64,000 nucleotides of DNA from Comamonadaceae bacterium (GTDB lineage: Bacteria; Pseudomonadota; Gammaproteobacteria; Burkholderiales; Burkholderiaceae_C). Below are positions 46,298 to 56,271 of this stretch, piece by piece; the first letter of the stretch is position 1, and each line of letters begins with the position of its first letter. The notes under the pieces were generated by a model, which was not told where the DNA came from, made no database searches, and saw nothing but the letters and a program-made list of their open reading frames with translations. The stretch lies in contig CANGLW010000013.1 of NCBI GenBank assembly GCA_947454955.1, positions 1 to 64,000 on the forward strand, read 5' to 3'. The translations under genes were made by a program, and so were the position numbers.

Positions 46298-47859
46298 GCC
46301 GCTTTGTGCGCGGTTTTTTCATCATTTGGGTGGTGTTGCGCTTCGGCTTGGACGAGCTGGTGCTCAGCAGCTTCAAGCACCGCGGCGTGCGCGTGTTGTG
46401 CCGCGTGCTCACCCTGGGGCGTCGCCTGCAGGCCCCGCGCGGGCAGCGGCTGCGTGAAGCGCTGGAGCGCTTGGGGCCGATATTTGTGAAGTTCGGCCAG
46501 GTGCTCTCCACCCGGCGCGACCTCATGCCCACGGACATTGCCGATGAGCTGGCCCGCTTGCAAGACCGTGTGCCGCCTTTCAGTTCTGAGCTGGCGGTGG
46601 CCACCATCGAGCGCGCGTTTGGCAAGCCCCTGGACACCATCTTTACCGAGTTTGACCGCACGCCGGTGGCCAGCGCTTCGATTGCGCAGGTGCACTTTGC
46701 CAAGCTGATTGACAAACAAGGTCGCGAGCGCGAGGTGGCGGTCAAGGTCTTGCGCCCCAACATGCTGGGCGCGATTGAAAAAGACCTGAGCCTTTTGCGC
46801 ACCATGGCCGCTTGGTTGGACCGCTTGTCCACCGATGGTAAACGTCTCAAGCCACGCGAGGTGGTGGCCGAGTTCGACAAATACCTGCACGACGAACTCG
46901 ACCTGGTGCGTGAAGCCGCGAGTGCGGCGCAGCTGCGTCGCAACATGGCCGATTTGGACCTGGTGCTGATCCCCGAGATGTTCTGGGACTACTGCCACCC
47001 CGAGGTCATCGTCATGCAACGCATGAACGGCATCCCCATCAGCCAAGTGGCGCGTTTGCGAGCCGCGGGCGTGGACATTCCGAAGTTGGCGCGCGACGGT
47101 GTGACCATCTTTTTCACCCAGGTGTTTCGTGATGGTTTTTTCCACGCCGACATGCACCCGGGCAACATCCAGGTGAGTGTGGATCCGGCCACTTTTGGGC
47201 GTTACATCTCGCTGGACTTCGGCATTGTGGGCACGCTCACCGAGATCGACAAAGAATACCTGGCGCAAAACTTCACCGCGTTTTTCCGACGTGACTACAA
47301 GCGCGTGGCCGAGCTGCACATCGAGTCGGGTTGGGTGCCACCGCAAACCCGGGTGGATGAATTGGAGTCGGCCATCCGCGCGGTGTGCGAGCCGTATTTT
47401 GATCGGCCGCTCAAAGAAATTTCCCTGGGCATGGTGCTCATGCGTTTGTTCCAGACCTCACGCCGTTTCCAGGTGGAGATTCAGCCGCAACTGGTGCTCT
47501 TGCAAAAAACCCTGCTCAACATCGAAGGCCTGGGCCGCGAGCTCGACCCCGACCTGGACCTGTGGAGCACGGCCAAGCCTTTCTTGGAGAAGTGGATGCT
47601 CGAGCAAATCGGGCCGAAGAAATTCTGGGAACAACTCAAGGCCCAAGCGCCGATTTACGCCACCTTGTTGCCCGAGTTGCCACGCTTGCTGGCCGAATAC
47701 CTCAAAGCCAAGCGCGAGCCTGACAACCACGAGCTCAAGCAACTGCTGGCAGAGCAAAAACGCACCAACCGTTTGCTGCAAGCTTTGGTGTGGGGCGGCT
47801 TGGGCTTTGCCTTGGGCTTGATGCTCATGCAGTTCTTGATCCGCGTTCAGATGTTCTAG
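46294..47859 (+). CDS. ubiB: Ubiquinone biosynthesis regulatory protein kinase-like UbiB
   Basis: [62 protein letters not shown]. Confidence 0.96.
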   Translation: MSRFVRGFFIIWVVLRFGLDELVLSSFKHRGVRVLCRVLTLGRRLQAPRGQRLREALERLGPIFVKFGQVLSTRRDLMPTDIADELARLQDRVPPFSSELAVATIERAFGKPLDTIFTEFDRTPVASASIAQVHFAKLIDKQGREREVAVKVLRPNMLGAIEKDLSLLRTMAAWLDRLSTDGKRLKPREVVAEFDKYLHDELDLVREAASAAQLRRNMADLDLVLIPEMFWDYCHPEVIVMQRMNGIPISQVARLRAAGVDIPKLARDGVTIFFTQVFRDGFFHADMHPGNIQVSVDPATFGRYISLDFGIVGTLTEIDKEYLAQNFTAFFRRDYKRVAELHIESGWVPPQTRVDELESAIRAVCEPYFDRPLKEISLGMVLMRLFQTSRRFQVEIQPQLVLLQKTLLNIEGLGRELDPDLDLWSTAKPFLEKWMLEQIGPKKFWEQLKAQAPIYATLLPELPRLLAEYLKAKREPDNHELKQLLAEQKRTNRLLQALVWGGLGFALGLMLMQFLIRVQMF

Positions 47860-47867
47860 GAGGTTCT

Positions 47868-49325
47868 GTGCTGCTCACGTTGGTGCTCTTGTATTTGCTG
47901 GTGACCATCGCCATCGGATTGATGGCGGCCAAACGTGTCAAAAGCTCGGCCGATTTCGCCATTGCCGGGCGTGGTCTGCCGCTGGCCATGATCGTGACCA
48001 CCACCTTCGCCACCTGGTTCGGTTCGGAGACCGTGTTGGGCATCCCGGCCAAGTTCGTCAACGGTGGTTTGGGCAGCGTGGTGGAAGACCCCTTTGGCGC
48101 AGGCAGCTGCTTGATTTTGGTGGGCATGTTCTTCGCAGCGCGCCTATACCGCATGAACCTTTTGACCATCAGCGACTACTACCGCGAGCGCTATGGCCGA
48201 CTGGTGGAGGTGGTGTGCTCGGTCATCATCATGGTGAGTTATTTGGGCTGGGTCTCAGCGCAGGTCACCGCCTTGGGGCTGGTGTTCCATGTCTTGTCAG
48301 GTGAAGCCATCAGCGTGTCGCTGGGCATGGTGATTGGTGTGGTTTCTATTCTGGCTTACACGCTGTTTGGGGGCATGTGGTCTGTGGCGGTGACCGACTT
48401 CATCCAGATGATCATTTTGGTTGGCGGCCTGGCCATCCTGGCGGTGTTTGCCGGGCACCAAGCCGGTGGCGCTGACAAGGTGGTGGCCCTGGCGGTGAGC
48501 CGCGACATGTTCCACTTCTGGCCCGAGCCCAACTTCAAAGACGTGGTGTTTTTCTTTGCCGCAGCCATCACCATGATGCTGGGCTCGATCCCGCAGCAAG
48601 ATGTGTTTCAGCGCGTCATGTCGGCCAACAGCCTCAAGGCCGCCACGCGCGGACCGGTGATTGGCGGCATTTGCTACATCTTGTTCGCGTTCGTGCCCAT
48701 GTTTTTGGTCACCAGCGCGCTCATCATCATGCCCGAGCAAACCGAGGCGCTGCTCAAAGACGACCCACAAAAAATCCTACCCACCCTGGTCATTGAGCAC
48801 ATGCCGTTTGTGATGCAGGTGCTGTTTTTCGGCGCCTTGCTCTCGGCCATCAAGTCCTGCGCCTCGGCCACCTTGCTGGCCCCCAGCGTGACGTTTGTGG
48901 AAAACATCTGGCGCCAGTTCAGCCCCCGCATGAGCGACCAGCAAGAGCTGCGCACCATGCGCATCACCGTGCTGTGCTTCAGTGGCCTGGTGTTGACCTA
49001 TGCCATCCTCATGCAAGGCACCTCGATTTACGAGATGGTTTCAGGTGCTTACCAGGTCACCCTGGTTGGCGCCTTTGTGCCTCTGGTGGCCGGCCTGTAC
49101 TGGCAGCGCGCCACCACCCAGGGCGCGGTGTTTGCCATCGTGCTGGGGCTGTTGAGCTGGGGCGTGTTTTTGGCCACCCCCGCCGGTGAAGAGTTCCCCG
49201 CGCAGCTCGCAGGCGTCTTGGCCGCTGCGGTGGGCATGGTGGTGGGGTCGCTCGGCCCCCAGGCCATTGCCAGCAAGCACGCCTCGCACCACCGGCACGC
49301 GGGCATGAGCGAAGCTGGCGGCTAA
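47868..49325 (+). CDS. Sodium:solute symporter family protein (GTG start)
   Basis: Multi-TM; FAIAGRGLPLAMIVTTTFATWFGSETVLGIPAKF; RVMSANSLKAATRGPVIGGICYI. Confidence 0.9.
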   Translation: MLLTLVLLYLLVTIAIGLMAAKRVKSSADFAIAGRGLPLAMIVTTTFATWFGSETVLGIPAKFVNGGLGSVVEDPFGAGSCLILVGMFFAARLYRMNLLTISDYYRERYGRLVEVVCSVIIMVSYLGWVSAQVTALGLVFHVLSGEAISVSLGMVIGVVSILAYTLFGGMWSVAVTDFIQMIILVGGLAILAVFAGHQAGGADKVVALAVSRDMFHFWPEPNFKDVVFFFAAAITMMLGSIPQQDVFQRVMSANSLKAATRGPVIGGICYILFAFVPMFLVTSALIIMPEQTEALLKDDPQKILPTLVIEHMPFVMQVLFFGALLSAIKSCASATLLAPSVTFVENIWRQFSPRMSDQQELRTMRITVLCFSGLVLTYAILMQGTSIYEMVSGAYQVTLVGAFVPLVAGLYWQRATTQGAVFAIVLGLLSWGVFLATPAGEEFPAQLAGVLAAAVGMVVGSLGPQAIASKHASHHRHAGMSEAGG

Positions 49326-49492
49326 GCCCTTAGCTCAGCGGCGGCTCATGCAGCGATTAATTCTGCGGCCATGACGGCTGATCCGTCTGCCCCCATTTGA
49401 AGGGCTGTCAGATCGGCTGGCCACAGGCCCTTGAAGAGGGGGCAAGCGCCTATAATTAGGGGTTTTGCCCAACCACTGCCTCGACCTGCGCC

Positions 49493-49867
49493 ATGCCAAT
49501 TTACGCTTACAAATGCGACGCCTGCGGCCACGCCAAGGACGTTTTGCAAAAAATTTCTGATCCCGTCCTCACCGACTGCCCCGCTTGTGGGGCGGCCAGC
49601 TTTCAAAAGCAGGTCACGGCTGCGGGTTTTCAGCTCAAAGGTTCGGGCTGGTACGTGACCGATTTTCGTGGTGGCAACAGCGCCCCGGCGGGCGACAAAT
49701 CTGACGCCTCTGGCGCGCCCAGCACCGCGGTGGCACCGGCCACCACAGCCGCTAGCGCCACGCCCTCAAGCGCTGCGCCTACAGCGTCTACCCCCAGTGC
49801 TGCACCGACCACGGCACCGGCCGCCGCGCCTGCGGCTAACACACCTGCCTCCACCTCGGCCACCTGA
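49493..49867 (+). CDS. FmdB-family zinc ribbon protein with Ala/Pro/Thr-rich tail
   Basis: MPIYAYKCDACGHAKDVLQKISDPVLTDCPACG...GFQLKGSGWYVTDF. Confidence 0.92.
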   Translation: MPIYAYKCDACGHAKDVLQKISDPVLTDCPACGAASFQKQVTAAGFQLKGSGWYVTDFRGGNSAPAGDKSDASGAPSTAVAPATTAASATPSSAAPTASTPSAAPTTAPAAAPAANTPASTSAT

Positions 49868-49875
49868 AAGCACCC

Positions 49876-50523
49876 ATGTCCAAATTACGCAAGTGGTTGT
49901 TTGCCGGTCTCTTGGTGATCGTCCCGCTGATCGTCACCGTTGGGGTGCTCGACTGGATGGTCACCACCCTGGACAAAACCCTGCAAATCTTGCCCCAAGC
50001 GTGGCAGCCCGATTTGCTGCTGGGCCTGCATGTGCCCGGGCTGGGCGTCTTGTTTGCTTTGCTGGTGCTGCTCATCATCGGCGCGCTGGCCTCGAACTTT
50101 GTGGGCAACAAACTGGTGAGCTGGTGGCACGCTTTGCTCAGCCGCATCCCGGTGGTGCGCAGCATTTACTCCGGCGTCAAACAAGTTTCCGACACCCTGT
50201 TTTCTGAGAAGGGCAACGCCTTTCGCCAAGCCCTTTTGGTGCAGTGGCCGCATGAAAACATGTGGACGATTGCTTTCCTGACCGGCACGCCCGGTGGCGA
50301 ACTCAGCAACCATTTGCGCGGCAACTACATCAGCGTGTATGTGCCCACCACCCCCAACCCCACCGGTGGCTATTTCGTGATGGTCAACAAAGACCGCTGC
50401 ATCGAACTCGAGATGAGTGTGGATGAAGCCCTGACCTATGTGATTTCCATGGGCGTGATCGTGCCCGGTGGTGCCAAGAACCCCTCCTTACAAGCGGCCC
50501 AAGGCCAAACCTCCAACAGCTGA
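49876..50523 (+). CDS. DUF502 family membrane protein
   Basis: LRKWLFAGLLVIVPLIVTVGVLDWMV; IPVVRSIYSGVKQVSDTL; YVPTTPNPTGGYFVMV. Confidence 0.92.
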   Translation: MSKLRKWLFAGLLVIVPLIVTVGVLDWMVTTLDKTLQILPQAWQPDLLLGLHVPGLGVLFALLVLLIIGALASNFVGNKLVSWWHALLSRIPVVRSIYSGVKQVSDTLFSEKGNAFRQALLVQWPHENMWTIAFLTGTPGGELSNHLRGNYISVYVPTTPNPTGGYFVMVNKDRCIELEMSVDEALTYVISMGVIVPGGAKNPSLQAAQGQTSNS

Positions 50524-50532
50524 AAGATTTTT

Positions 50533-52371
50533 ATGGCGATGCGCTCCCACTACTGCGGTCTGGTGACCGAGGCCCTGCTGGGCCAAAACGTGACCTTGTG
50601 CGGCTGGGTGAACCGCCGACGCGACCACGGTGGCGTGATTTTTGTGGACCTGCGCGACCGCGAAGGTTATGTGCAGGTGGTGTGCGACCCGGACCGCGCC
50701 GAGATGTTCAAGGCCGCTGAAGGCCTGCGCAACGAGTTCTGCATCCAGATCAAAGGCCTGGTGCGTGCTCGCCCTGAAGGCACCACCAATGACAAGCTCA
50801 AGAGTGGTCAAATTGAAGTGCTGTGCCACGAGTTGACGGTGCTCAACGCGTCGGTCACGCCCCCGTTCCAGTTGGACGAAGAGAACCTGTCGGAGACCAC
50901 GCGCCTGACCCACCGTGTGCTGGATCTGCGCCGCCCCTACATGCAAAACAACCTGATGCTGCGCTACCGCGTGGCCATGGAAGTGCGCAAGTTTTTGGAT
51001 GCGAACGGCTTCATCGACATTGAAACGCCCATGCTCACCAAGAGCACACCCGAAGGCGCGCGTGACTACCTGGTGCCCAGCCGCGTGCATGACGGCCAGT
51101 TTTTCGCGCTGCCCCAGTCGCCCCAGTTGTTCAAGCAGCTCTTGATGGTGGCCGGTTACGACCGCTACTACCAAATCACCAAATGCTTCCGTGACGAAGA
51201 CCTGCGCGCAGACCGCCAGCCTGAATTCACCCAGATCGATATTGAAACCTCGTTCCTGACCGAAGAAGACATCCGCGAGATGTTCCAGGGCATGATCACC
51301 TCGGTGTTCAAAAACACCATCGGTGTGGACCTGGGCGAGTTCCCGGTCATGACCTACCAGGACGCCATGCACCTGTATGGTTCCGACAAGCCCGACCTGC
51401 GTGTGAACCTGCAGTTCACCGAGTTGACCGACGTCATGAAAGACGTGGACTTCAAGGTGTTCTCCGGTGCGGCCAACATGAAGGGCGGCCGCGTGGTGGC
51501 CTTGCGCGTGCCTGGCGGCTCGGTCGAAGGCGGCGGTATCAGCCGCGGCGAGATTGACGCTTACACCGAGTTCGTGAAGATTTACGGCGCCAAGGGCTTG
51601 GCCTATATCCGTGTGAACGATGCTGCCAAAGGGCCAGACCTTGAAGGCCCCTCGCGGTGGCCGGGTCTGCAATCCCCCATCGTCAAAAACATCCACGACG
51701 CGGCTTTGCAAGCGGTACTCGAGCGCACTGGCGCGCAAGACGGCGACTTGATTTTCTTTGGCGCTGACAAAGAAAAAATCGTCAACGACGCCATCGGTGC
51801 CTTGCGCATCAAGGTGGGCCACAGCGAGTTTGGCAAGAAGAACGGTTTGTTCACCGCGGGCTGGCGCCCGATGTGGGTGGTGGACTTCCCCATGTTCGAG
51901 TTCGACGAAGAGAACGACCGCTACACCGCGGTGCACCACCCCTTCACCGCGCCCAAAGAAGGCCACGAGGACTGGATGGTCACAGCGCCTGAGAAGTGCA
52001 TCTCGCAAGGCTACGACATGGTCTTGAATGGCTGGGAAATGGGCGGCGGCTCGGTGCGTATCCACCGCGCCGACGTGCAGCAAAAAGTGTTCGATGCCCT
52101 GAAAATCACGCCTGAAGAAGCACAGATGAAATTTGGCTTCTTGCTCGACGCGCTGCAGTACGGCGCGCCCCCGCACGGTGGTTTGGCCTTCGGTCTGGAC
52201 CGTATCGTGACCTTGATGACCGGTGCCGAGTCGATCCGCGACGTGATTGCTTTCCCCAAAACCCAGCGCGCCCAGTGCTTGCTCACCCAAGCGCCGAGCC
52301 CTGTGGACGAGAAGCAGCTGCGCGAATTACACATTCGCCTGCGCAACCCCGACGCGGTCAAAACCGCTTAA
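50533..52371 (+). CDS. aspS: Aspartyl-tRNA synthetase
   Basis: [78 protein letters not shown]. Confidence 0.97.
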   Translation: MAMRSHYCGLVTEALLGQNVTLCGWVNRRRDHGGVIFVDLRDREGYVQVVCDPDRAEMFKAAEGLRNEFCIQIKGLVRARPEGTTNDKLKSGQIEVLCHELTVLNASVTPPFQLDEENLSETTRLTHRVLDLRRPYMQNNLMLRYRVAMEVRKFLDANGFIDIETPMLTKSTPEGARDYLVPSRVHDGQFFALPQSPQLFKQLLMVAGYDRYYQITKCFRDEDLRADRQPEFTQIDIETSFLTEEDIREMFQGMITSVFKNTIGVDLGEFPVMTYQDAMHLYGSDKPDLRVNLQFTELTDVMKDVDFKVFSGAANMKGGRVVALRVPGGSVEGGGISRGEIDAYTEFVKIYGAKGLAYIRVNDAAKGPDLEGPSRWPGLQSPIVKNIHDAALQAVLERTGAQDGDLIFFGADKEKIVNDAIGALRIKVGHSEFGKKNGLFTAGWRPMWVVDFPMFEFDEENDRYTAVHHPFTAPKEGHEDWMVTAPEKCISQGYDMVLNGWEMGGGSVRIHRADVQQKVFDALKITPEEAQMKFGFLLDALQYGAPPHGGLAFGLDRIVTLMTGAESIRDVIAFPKTQRAQCLLTQAPSPVDEKQLRELHIRLRNPDAVKTA

Positions 52372-52440
52372 GGTCTGCGGCAAGCTTGCTGCAGGTCAAG
52401 ATAGCCTCAGGCGCTTTAGCCTGGTCTGCTGCACAATCAA

Positions 52441-52467
52441 AGGACGCCTTGATGGCGTCCTTTTTTT
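52441..52467 (+). terminator. Rho-independent terminator after aspS
   Basis: AGGACGCC-ttgat-GGCGTCCT perfect stem with T7 tract. Confidence 0.92.
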
Positions 52468-52530
52468 GTGCCCATTTTTTGCCTCATGTTGTGCAAGCTC
52501 ATGACGACTGTCTGAAGGTAAACATGAAAA

Positions 52531-52558
52531 TTGCTACCAAAATAATAGCTGCATGAGC
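52531..52558. repeat. AT-rich imperfect palindromic element, copy 3 (TTGCTACCAAAATAATAGCTGCATGAGC)
   Basis: Same TGCTA..AAAAT..TAGC core; contains the nudB start codon. Confidence 0.55.
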
Positions 52559-53029
52559 ATGCCCCACAAGATCCCGGCCTCGGTTTTGGTGGTCATCCAC
52601 ACCCCGCAACTGGAGGTGCTGCTGATACGCCGCGCCGATGGCGAGCCCGACCTGCCTTTTTGGCAATCGGTCACCGGCAGCAAAGACCATGTGGATGAGC
52701 CCTGGGCGCAAACCGCAGCGCGCGAGGTGTGGGAAGAAACCGGCATCGACTGCCGCCCCGGCACCGCCTTGGCAGACCAGTTGCGCGATTGGGCCATGGA
52801 AAATGTCTACGAAATCTACCCCCGCTGGCGGCACCGCTATGCCCCGGGTGTGACGCACAACACCGAGCGCTTGTTTGGCTTGCAGGTGCCCGAATGTGTG
52901 CCGGTGACCTTGAGCCCGCGCGAACACACCGCGTTTGAATGGTTGCCCCACCACGAGGCAGCCCAGCGTTGCTACTCGCCCAGCAACGCCGAAGCCTGTT
53001 TGTGGCTGCCCCGAATGTTAGCTACATGA
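52553..53029 (+). CDS. nudB: Dihydroneopterin triphosphate diphosphatase (Nudix)
   Basis: FWQSVTGSKDHVDEPWAQTAAREVWEETGID Nudix box; HRYAPGVTHNTERLFGLQVP. Confidence 0.9.
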   Translation: MSMPHKIPASVLVVIHTPQLEVLLIRRADGEPDLPFWQSVTGSKDHVDEPWAQTAAREVWEETGIDCRPGTALADQLRDWAMENVYEIYPRWRHRYAPGVTHNTERLFGLQVPECVPVTLSPREHTAFEWLPHHEAAQRCYSPSNAEACLWLPRMLAT

Positions 53030-53772
53030 CATTTCGCGAGACATCCGTCCTGCGTGTGGTGAGCTACAACATCCACAAAGGCGTGCAGGGGGTGGGGCCG
53101 GCACGGCGGCTGGCCATCCATGACCTGGCGCAGGCGGTGGCCGGTTTGAACGCCGACCTGATTGCCCTGCAAGAGGTCAGCGCTTTTCACCACCGCGAGG
53201 CGCTGTTTTTCCCCCATTGGCCTAGCCAACCGCAAGCAGATGTGTTGGCCCCGCCGGGCTTTCATGCGATCTACCGCAGCAACGCCATCACCCGCCATGG
53301 CGAGCATGGCAATGCTTTGCTCTCGCGCTGGCCGGTGCATGCGCATCAGCATGAAGACATGTCCGACCACCGCTTTGAGCAGCGCGGCCTCTTGCACTGC
53401 GAACTTGACTGGCAAGGCCGTACCCTGCATGTGGTGGTGGTGCATTTGGGTTTGATACGCGCCAGCCGCGCACGCCAGGTCACACAGCTGATGGACTTCA
53501 TCGCGCGTGAGGTGCCCACCCATGAACCCTTGCTGGTGGCCGGCGACTTCAATGACTGGGGCTTGCGCAGCACCCGCACGCTGGCTGGCGTGGGCTTGCA
53601 CAGCGCGCAAGCCGGGCAGCACCCCACCTTCCCCGCGCGCTTGCCGCTGGCGCAGCTCGACCATGTGTACGCCCGCGGCTTGCACGTCACGCAGGTGGAG
53701 GTGCCGCGCGGACGGGCCTGGTGGCGCCTGTCGGACCACCTGCCCATCATCGTGAGCCTGACCCTGCCATGA
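53026..53772 (+). CDS. Endonuclease/exonuclease/phosphatase family protein
   Basis: LRVVSYNIHKGVQGVGPARR; LIALQEV; LLVAGDFNDWG; SDHLPIIVSL; ATG at 53026 overlaps the nudB stop. Confidence 0.93.
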   Translation: MTFRETSVLRVVSYNIHKGVQGVGPARRLAIHDLAQAVAGLNADLIALQEVSAFHHREALFFPHWPSQPQADVLAPPGFHAIYRSNAITRHGEHGNALLSRWPVHAHQHEDMSDHRFEQRGLLHCELDWQGRTLHVVVVHLGLIRASRARQVTQLMDFIAREVPTHEPLLVAGDFNDWGLRSTRTLAGVGLHSAQAGQHPTFPARLPLAQLDHVYARGLHVTQVEVPRGRAWWRLSDHLPIIVSLTLP

Positions 53773-55046
53773 GCCAGCGCATCTTGCCCATGCTGGCGCC
53801 GGGCCACCACATCGAGTTGCTTGAAGGCGGCGACGCTTATTTTCCCGCGCTCATCCAAGCCATGGACGCAGCGCTGCACGAGGTGCGGCTGGAGACCTAC
53901 ATCTTCAACGACGACGCCTCGGGCCAACAGGTCATGCAAGCCTTGATTCGCGCCGCACAGCGGGGCTTGCGGGTGTATTTGACGGTCGATGGCCTGGGCA
54001 CGCCGCACTTGCCCCAACCCTGGTTGCAGGCACTCACCCAAGCGGGCGGGCAGTATTTGCAGTTCCGCCCCCTGGGCCGCTTGGGGCTGCTCTTGCCTGG
54101 CCAGTGGCGGCGTTTGCACCGCAAGCTCGCGCTCATCGACAACGAGTTGGCGTTTTGCGGCGGCATCAATGTGTTGGACGATTGGCTCGAACCCGGCGAG
54201 CCCCCGCTCACAGCCCCGCGCTTTGACTTTGCGGTGGCGGTGCGTGGCCCCCTGGTGGCCCAGGTGGCCACAGTCATGAAGCAACTCTGGTGGCGCGCCC
54301 GCGCGGTGCAGTCGGCCCGCGATGTGGACTTTCGCGGGGGCTGGGAAGCCCTGCAAAACGTGGCCAGTGCCCGCGGCCCAAGGGCCTCAGCCTCGAATGC
54401 GGCTAGAAGCGCGAGCAAATCTTCAGCGCCGTTGAAGAGCCGTGGGGCAGGGCAGGCGTCATTGACGTCCATGCCGGTGCGCGCTGCGCTGCTGCTGCGC
54501 GACAACGTGCGCCACCGCACACAAATTGAGCGGGCTTACCGCAAAGCCATCGGCAGCGCGCGGCAAGACATCTTGATTGCCAACGCTTACTTTCTGCCCG
54601 GTCGGCGTTTGCGCCAGGCCCTCATCCGCGCGGCACAACGCGGGGTGCGGGTGCGCTTGTTGCTCTTGGCCCAGTTCAGCTGGCCGCTGCAAGCCAACGC
54701 GGTGCGCTGGATGTACCGCCCGCTGATGGACGCTGGGGTGGAAATCCATGAATACGCTTCGAGCTTTTTGCACGCCAAGGTGGCGGTGGTGGACGGGCAA
54801 TGGGCCACGGTGGGCTCGTCCAACCTCGACCCTTTGAGCCTGCTCTTGGCCCGCGAAGCCAATGTGGTGGTGCAAGACCCGGTGTTTGGCGCTCAGCTGC
54901 GCGAGCGTTTGCTGCAAGCCCTGGCCCAAGACGGGCGGGTGGTGGACCGCGCTGCGGTCGATGTGCCGCCCTGGAGCCGCTGGCTGGACCACCTGGCTTT
55001 TGCCTTGCTCAGGCTCATGGTGGTCATTGCCGGGCGCAGGTATTGA
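53769..55046 (+). CDS. clsB: Cardiolipin synthase, ClsB-type (phospholipase D family)
   Basis: Two HKD-type motifs HRKLALIDNELAFCGGINV and HAKVAVVDGQWATVGSSNLDPLSL; ATG at 53769. Confidence 0.93.
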   Translation: MSQRILPMLAPGHHIELLEGGDAYFPALIQAMDAALHEVRLETYIFNDDASGQQVMQALIRAAQRGLRVYLTVDGLGTPHLPQPWLQALTQAGGQYLQFRPLGRLGLLLPGQWRRLHRKLALIDNELAFCGGINVLDDWLEPGEPPLTAPRFDFAVAVRGPLVAQVATVMKQLWWRARAVQSARDVDFRGGWEALQNVASARGPRASASNAARSASKSSAPLKSRGAGQASLTSMPVRAALLLRDNVRHRTQIERAYRKAIGSARQDILIANAYFLPGRRLRQALIRAAQRGVRVRLLLLAQFSWPLQANAVRWMYRPLMDAGVEIHEYASSFLHAKVAVVDGQWATVGSSNLDPLSLLLAREANVVVQDPVFGAQLRERLLQALAQDGRVVDRAAVDVPPWSRWLDHLAFALLRLMVVIAGRRY

Positions 55047-55121
55047 TCTGGTGCAAGGCGTCAAGCGTCGGGCCAACAACAATTTCATTTATCGACATTG
55101 ATTCGCTGTTAGCATAAGGGG

Positions 55122-55838
55122 ATGTCTGATTTACCCACTTCTGGCCCGCACGCCCATGAGGGCGTGCCTGTCTCGGTCAAAATCCGCGAGCGCATCATGG
55201 CGGCGCGCAAGCGTTTCAATGCCAATGACAACATCGCCGAGTTCATCCAGCCCGGTGAACTTGAGCAGTTGCTCGACGAAGTCACCGGCAAAATGGAAGG
55301 TGTGCTCGACAGCTTGGTGATTGACACCGAGCGCGACCACAACACCGGTGACACCGCGCGCCGCGTGGCCAAGATGTACGTCAACGAGGTGTTTCGCGGC
55401 CGCTATGTGCATGGCCCGAGCATCACCGAATTCCCCAATGCTGAGCACCTCAACGAGCTCATGATCGTGGGGCCAATCACCGTGCGCAGCGCCTGTTCGC
55501 ACCATTTCTGCCCGGTCATCGGCAAGATCTGGATCGGCGTGCTGCCCAACGAACACACCAATGTGATTGGTCTGTCCAAATACGCCCGCCTGGCCGAGTG
55601 GATCATGGGTCGCCCCCAGATTCAGGAGGAGGCGGTGGTGCAACTGGCCGACCTGATTCAGCAAAAAACCCAACCCGATGGCCTGGCCATCGTGATGGAA
55701 GCCAGCCACTACTGCATGGCCTGGCGCGGTGTGAAAGACATGGACAGCAAGATGATCAACTCGGTCATGCGCGGTGTGTTTTTGAAAGACGCGAATTTGC
55801 GTCGTGAATTTTTGTCCCTGATCCCAAGGAACAGCTGA
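55122..55838 (+). CDS. folE: GTP cyclohydrolase I
   Basis: SACSHHFCPVIGKIWIGVLPNEHTNVIGLSKYARLAEWIMGRPQIQEE. Confidence 0.95.
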   Translation: MSDLPTSGPHAHEGVPVSVKIRERIMAARKRFNANDNIAEFIQPGELEQLLDEVTGKMEGVLDSLVIDTERDHNTGDTARRVAKMYVNEVFRGRYVHGPSITEFPNAEHLNELMIVGPITVRSACSHHFCPVIGKIWIGVLPNEHTNVIGLSKYARLAEWIMGRPQIQEEAVVQLADLIQQKTQPDGLAIVMEASHYCMAWRGVKDMDSKMINSVMRGVFLKDANLRREFLSLIPRNS

Positions 55839-55839
55839 T

Positions 55840-56262
55840 ATGTTGGTACGTTTGCTTTATGTGAGCCGTGCGGTTGACACCTCGAGCGAGATGATCGAGA
55901 CCATCCTCACCAAGTCCCGCTCCCACAACCCCTCAAGCGGTATCACCGGCATTCTTTGCTATGGCGGCGGTATTTTTCTGCAGGCCATCGAAGGCGGCCG
56001 CTCTGCGGTGAGCGATCTGTACCGCATCATCCAAAACGACGCACGCCACAAGGATGTTGAGTTGCTGCATTTTGAAGAAATCACCGAGCGACGCTTCAGC
56101 GGCTGGACGATGGGTCAGGTCAACCTCACCAAAATCAATACCTCGATTTTGTTGAAGTATTCCGAAAGGCCCGAGCTTGACCCGTACGCGGTGTCGGGCA
56201 AAGTGTCCATGGCCCTTTTGGAAGAGCTCATGGCCACCGCCTCGATCATCGGCCGCGCTTGA
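55840..56262 (+). CDS. BLUF-domain (blue-light, FAD-binding) protein
   Basis: LLYVSRA (Tyr), SHNPSSGITGILCYGGGIFLQAIEGG (Asn, Gln), LYRIIQNDARHKDVELLHFEEITERRFSGWTMG. Confidence 0.92.
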   Translation: MLVRLLYVSRAVDTSSEMIETILTKSRSHNPSSGITGILCYGGGIFLQAIEGGRSAVSDLYRIIQNDARHKDVELLHFEEITERRFSGWTMGQVNLTKINTSILLKYSERPELDPYAVSGKVSMALLEELMATASIIGRA

Positions 56263-56271
56263 ACGTCAGGT

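Noticed and set aside
50488-52290. 600-aa minus-strand ORF antisense to aspS
   Set aside because: Shadow ORF; aspS is unambiguous on +
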